This document shows positions 4,759 through 5,491 of a stretch of DNA of 5,491 nucleotides, piece after piece; within the stretch, counting starts at the first letter, position 1, and the number at the start of each line of letters is the position of its first letter. Source of the DNA: an uncultured Prevotellaceae bacterium (lineage in GTDB: Bacteria; Bacteroidota; Bacteroidia; Bacteroidales; Muribaculaceae). The stretch is from assembly GCA_937892085.1 (NCBI GenBank), contig CALAVD010000093.1:1-5491 (forward strand), given 5' to 3'. The notes under the pieces are model-generated. The model made no database searches. It worked only from the letters and a program-made list of their open reading frames with translations, and had not been told where the DNA came from. A program made the position numbers and the translations under genes.

Positions 4759-5491
4759 TTATTTGTTTTCCAACAGATTTAATGCTTTGTCTATCTTTTC
4801 CTTCGTAATTTCGATGTAGCCAACAGGTTCGTTCTTTTTCTGACCGTCGGTCAAAACATATTTGAGGAACGCAATCACAACAGGGTCGGTTGGCACACCT
4901 TTAGTTACAAGATACAAGTCGCGTGCCGGAGGCGAAGGATATTTGCCTTCGGAGATAGCTTTTGTCACCTTGTCCTTCAAATCGTAGAATTGTTCATCGT
5001 CAGAAATTGAACCGTTTCCATCAACATCGACAGGGAAAATCTGCAAATCGGCATTCAACTTGTGACTGTCGTTGTCGTATGCATAGCCAATGTTGTTGAA
5101 TCCGATTCCGTAAATATCTTTCTGAATTGCAGCGGCAAGTCCCGGGTCGCCAAAAACGGCTGTTCCGCCCAAATCTTCTTGTTTTGCACCGAACCAGTTT
5201 GCAAATGTTTCGGCAGCGCCACAAGCATCGCTACGAGTGTAAATGTGGATTGGAGTCTGATCGTCTGTACCAAGCACATCGCCCCATGTTTTCACATTTC
5301 CGTCAATCCAAATTTTACGGGCAATCTCTTTTGTGATTCCATGAGCAAGAATTTTGTCAAGAGCAGGGTTATTTGCATTGATTGTAGGCACAACGGCATC
5401 TTTGGCAGACGGAAATCCTACCGCACCTTTTTCTTGTTCCTGTGGATACACCTCGCGCGAAACCATCCCGAAGTCAACCACGCCGGCAAGC
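4759..5491 (-). CDS. pstS: PstS-like periplasmic substrate-binding protein (5' part missing)
   Basis: This is the C-terminal part, about 243 residues, of a periplasmic binding protein of the PstS-like class. The frame runs open to the window end, so the start and any signal peptide lie outside. The valine at 5481 (GTG) is internal, within LAGVVDFGMVSREV. Landmarks, numbered from that valine, are DFGMVSRE (3-10), the NANNPAL strand-loop (35-41), IWIDGNVKTWGDVLG (58-71), YTRSDACGAAETF (81-93), GDPGLAAAIQKD (111-122), GIGFNN (125-130), and YPSPPARDLYLVTKG (181-195). An EF-hand-type loop DVDGNGSISDDE lies at 152-163. It would deliver an oxyanion, most likely phosphate, to an ABC importer whose other genes are not in the window. 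The usual Ser and Thr of the anion loop are replaced (C87, A89), so the ligand is not certain and the symbol is provisional. A hairpin terminator follows. Confidence 0.78.
   Translation of the reverse strand, partial: LAGVVDFGMVSREVYPQEQEKGAVGFPSAKDAVVPTINANNPALDKILAHGITKEIARKIWIDGNVKTWGDVLGTDDQTPIHIYTRSDACGAAETFANWFGAKQEDLGGTAVFGDPGLAAAIQKDIYGIGFNNIGYAYDNDSHKLNADLQIFPVDVDGNGSISDDEQFYDLKDKVTKAISEGKYPSPPARDLYLVTKGVPTDPVVIAFLKYVLTDGQKKNEPVGYIEITKEKIDKALNLLENK

Noticed and set aside
51..5491. CRISPR array, tRNA, rRNA, transposase or attachment site
   Set aside because: No regularly spaced direct repeats, cloverleaf-like segments, ribosomal RNA stretches or transposase motifs were seen on either strand.

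Overview
The window looks like the end of a short-read (probably metagenomic) contig from a member of the order Bacteroidales, in the broad Bacteroides/Prevotella/Muribaculaceae range. The evidence is three promoters of the Bacteroidota sigma-ABfr type (-7 box TAnnTTTG) placed just upstream of genes, no clear Shine-Dalgarno sequences, A-rich leaders, and proteins that read like Bacteroidales families. The genus cannot be fixed from this window. The first 50 bases are not biological: they match, from memory, the 3' 50 bases of the Illumina TruSeq universal (P5) adapter, so genomic sequence begins at about 51.

Region 51-1900 is visibly AT-rich. It holds two divergently transcribed genes: a small minus-strand protein with an HNH/treble-clef zinc-site pattern, and a plus-strand AAA_14/DUF4143-type ATPase with a PD-(D/E)XK-like C-terminus. 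Each has its own promoter, and the ATPase gene ends in a strong intrinsic terminator. This pair looks like accessory DNA.

Region 1901-4700 is richer in GC and is a four-gene minus-strand operon. In transcription order it encodes a two-cluster ferredoxin subunit, the alpha subunit (VorB-like), the thiamine-pyrophosphate (TPP) beta subunit, and the gamma subunit of a 2-oxoacid:ferredoxin oxidoreductase. Together they would convert a 2-oxoacid and CoA to acyl-CoA, CO2 and reduced ferredoxin, or run the reverse reductive carboxylation. This is typical of anaerobic Bacteroidales. Whether the substrate is a branched-chain oxoacid or 2-oxoglutarate cannot be decided from sequence alone.

Region 4701-5491 has a hairpin terminator and the 3' part of a minus-strand gene for a PstS-like periplasmic substrate-binding protein. 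It is cut by the window end, carries a perfect EF-hand-type calcium loop, and has an altered anion-binding motif.

No CRISPR array, rRNA, tRNA, insertion sequence or clearly new multi-gene system is visible. The points most worth a second look are the adapter, the HNH/ATPase pair, and the unusual substrate-binding protein.
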